In this document: piece after piece, positions 5,160-5,667 of the stretch
Layout: each line of letters starts with the position of its first letter
Numbering within the stretch: the first letter of the stretch is position 1
Assembly: GCA_964370855.1 (NCBI GenBank)
Contig: CAYJMF010000196.1
Location: 1-5,667 of the forward strand
DNA length: 5,667 nucleotides
Direction: 5' to 3'
Source: JAKLKS01 sp964370855
Lineage (GTDB): Bacteria > Planctomycetota > JAJSAM01 > JAKLKS01
Made by a program: the position numbers and the translations under genes
Notes under the pieces: generated by a model
Told to the model about the DNA's origin: nothing
Databases searched by the model: none
Seen by the model: the letters and a program-made list of their open reading frames with translations, nothing else

Positions 5160-5447
5160 CTACTTGAGGTGCTTCGAGATGAGCTTGGTCATCTCGAACA
5201 TCGAGACCTGCTTCTTGCCGCCGAAGACGACGTTGAGGGCGGCGTCGGCGTTGATCATGCGCTTGTTCTTCTTGTCCTGCAGGCCGTTCTTCTTGATGTA
5301 GACCCAGATCTTCTTCGTGACTTCCGTCCGGGGCATCGGCTTGGCGCCGACGACCGCGCCGAGGGCGGCGCTCGGGGTGAGGGGCTTCATGAACGCGGCG
5401 TTCGGCTTCCTCTTCGACTTCTTCGCGGCCTTCTTCTTGGCTGCCAA
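5160..5447 (-). CDS. SWIB/MDM2-domain protein with histone-like basic tail
   Basis: Small basic protein of 95 residues. An N-terminal Lys/Ala tail (MAAKKKAAKKSKRK, 1-14), like bacterial histone H1-type tails, is followed by a SWIB domain (about 19-94). The domain opens with FMKPLTPSAALGAVVGAKPM. It continues with RTEVTKKIWVYIKKNGLQD (residues 40-58), then K..RMINADAALNVVFG and the final VSMFEMTKLISKHL, which are the usual features of stand-alone bacterial SWIB proteins. Such proteins are thought to act in nucleoid or DNA organisation, and in chlamydiae a SWIB domain is linked to topoisomerase; DNA binding here is inferred from the basic tail. The start is TTG at 5447, chosen because AAGGAGG (5459-5453) lies exactly five bases upstream, the best Shine-Dalgarno in the window. 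Strong initiation fits an abundant protein. It stops at TAG (5162-5160). It is probably monocistronic or first in its operon, since a gap separates it from the next gene. Confidence 0.93.
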   Translation of the reverse strand: MAAKKKAAKKSKRKPNAAFMKPLTPSAALGAVVGAKPMPRTEVTKKIWVYIKKNGLQDKKNKRMINADAALNVVFGGKKQVSMFEMTKLISKHLK

Positions 5448-5452
5448 GACAC

Positions 5453-5459
5453 CCTCCTT
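5453..5459 (-). promoter_or_regulatory. Strong ribosome binding site of the SWIB gene
   Basis: AAGGAGG on the minus strand, five bases before a TTG codon. It fixes TTG as the start, as no ATG or GTG gives a better placed signal. Confidence 0.85.
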
Positions 5460-5470
5460 CTGGCCTGCGC

Positions 5471-5498
5471 CGGTGGGCCCGGTGGGCCCCTGCAGGGG
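5471..5498. repeat. Leader repeats: 9-bp tandem repeat and 12-bp palindrome
   Basis: CGGTGGGCC is repeated exactly in tandem (5471-5479, 5480-5488) and runs directly into the perfect 12-bp palindrome CCCCTGCAGGGG (5487-5498). Both lie in the presumed 5' leader of the SWIB mRNA just upstream of its Shine-Dalgarno, where RNA folding could affect initiation. No known leader class is recognised. Confidence 0.5.
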
Positions 5499-5507
5499 AC
5501 TTGTTTT

Positions 5508-5531
5508 GGCCGAGGACCCTCTCCTCGGGCC
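5508..5531. repeat. Imperfect inverted repeat in the SWIB leader
   Basis: GGCCGAGGA (5508-5516) pairs with TCCTCGGGCC (5522-5531) apart from one bulged G, with a 5-base loop. It lies just downstream of the proposed transcription start and could form a leader hairpin. Confidence 0.4.
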
Positions 5532-5539
5532 GACGGGTC

Positions 5540-5568
5540 AATCTACGCCACGGATAGGACAGTTTCCA
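5540..5568 (-). promoter_or_regulatory. Candidate sigma-70-like promoter of the SWIB gene
   Basis: On the minus strand, TGGAAA (5568-5563) and TAGATT (5545-5540) are separated by exactly 17 bases, each matching four of six consensus positions. The segment is the most AT-rich non-coding part of the window and lies about 90 bases before the SWIB start. It is a by-eye match without statistical support. Confidence 0.3.
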
Positions 5569-5589
5569 GAGGGAAAACGGTGATTTCCC
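5563..5589. promoter_or_regulatory. Cluster of alternating TTTCC/GGGAAA boxes
   Basis: Three boxes alternate in orientation: TTTCC (5563-5567), GGGAAA (5571-5576) and TTTCCC (5584-5589). The last two form a perfect 6-bp inverted repeat with a 7-base spacer, and the first two form a 5-bp one with a 4-base spacer. They overlap and flank the candidate -35 box, the usual place for an operator or activator site. The cognate regulator is unknown. Confidence 0.35.
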
Positions 5590-5633
5590 CTATGAAGCGG
5601 GACCGGCGCGCGGCCCGCGCGGGGGGGCGGGGG

Positions 5634-5667
<34 letters not shown>

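Noticed and set aside
2959..5301. 780-codon open frame on the plus strand, opposite ispH and the secreted protein
   Set aside because: It runs through the N gap, is antisense to clear genes, and its composition (Arg/Gly/Pro, then Ser/Phe-rich) follows from reading a GC-rich gene backwards. No domain is visible.
3967..5541. Upstream in-frame extension of ispH giving an 835-residue protein
   Set aside because: It passes through N bases, is Arg/Glu/Pro-rich without homology, overlaps better-supported genes in another frame, and ispH has a canonical ATG N-terminus with a Shine-Dalgarno at 3966.

Overview
The window is a very GC-rich bacterial stretch, probably part of a metagenomic scaffold. It contains a 10-base N gap (5115-5124) and ends in a 33-base G homopolymer. 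Starts are almost all GTG or TTG. The mix of a lysine-rich SWIB protein, a secreted Gly/Ser/Lys-rich protein with an LPDKVRE...VPEKYRELVREW C-terminus, IspH (MEP isoprenoid pathway) and a CoA-type NUDIX hydrolase would fit a high-GC Planctomycetota or Myxococcota-like lineage. That placement is inference and not secure.

Layout: positions 1-107 are a C-rich leader. On the plus strand, two GT4-type glycosyltransferases (about 108-1229 and 1226-2425) overlap by GTGA and look like part of a polysaccharide or cell-surface glycan cluster continuing upstream. On the minus strand, reading from the right, come a SWIB-domain protein (5447-5160), the N gap, a secreted protein whose reading frame is interrupted by one in-frame TGA (4817-4557, then 4556-4002), ispH (3966-3034) and a NUDIX hydrolase (3037-2408). 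IspH and NUDIX also overlap by GTGA, so each coupled pair uses the same translational junction.

The two gene blocks converge at 2389-2478 on a perfect 43-bp inverted repeat with a 4-base loop. Each arm starts GGGGAC and ends GTCCCC and holds a perfect TTATCCACA (DnaA-box-like) word. Both converging genes read into it: the glycosyltransferase takes its last ~11 residues, and the NUDIX protein its last ~22, from repeat DNA, and the two CDSs overlap by 18 bp. This looks like a REP/BIME-like or MITE-like element that landed at the gene ends, and it could also act as a bidirectional transcription stop.

Other points worth attention are the in-frame TGA followed by a hairpin at SECIS-like distance, an isolated AT-rich 17-bp dyad inside the second glycosyltransferase, and a cluster of GGGAAA/TTTCC boxes upstream of the SWIB gene. 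The sequence around the gap and at the right end is technically suspect.
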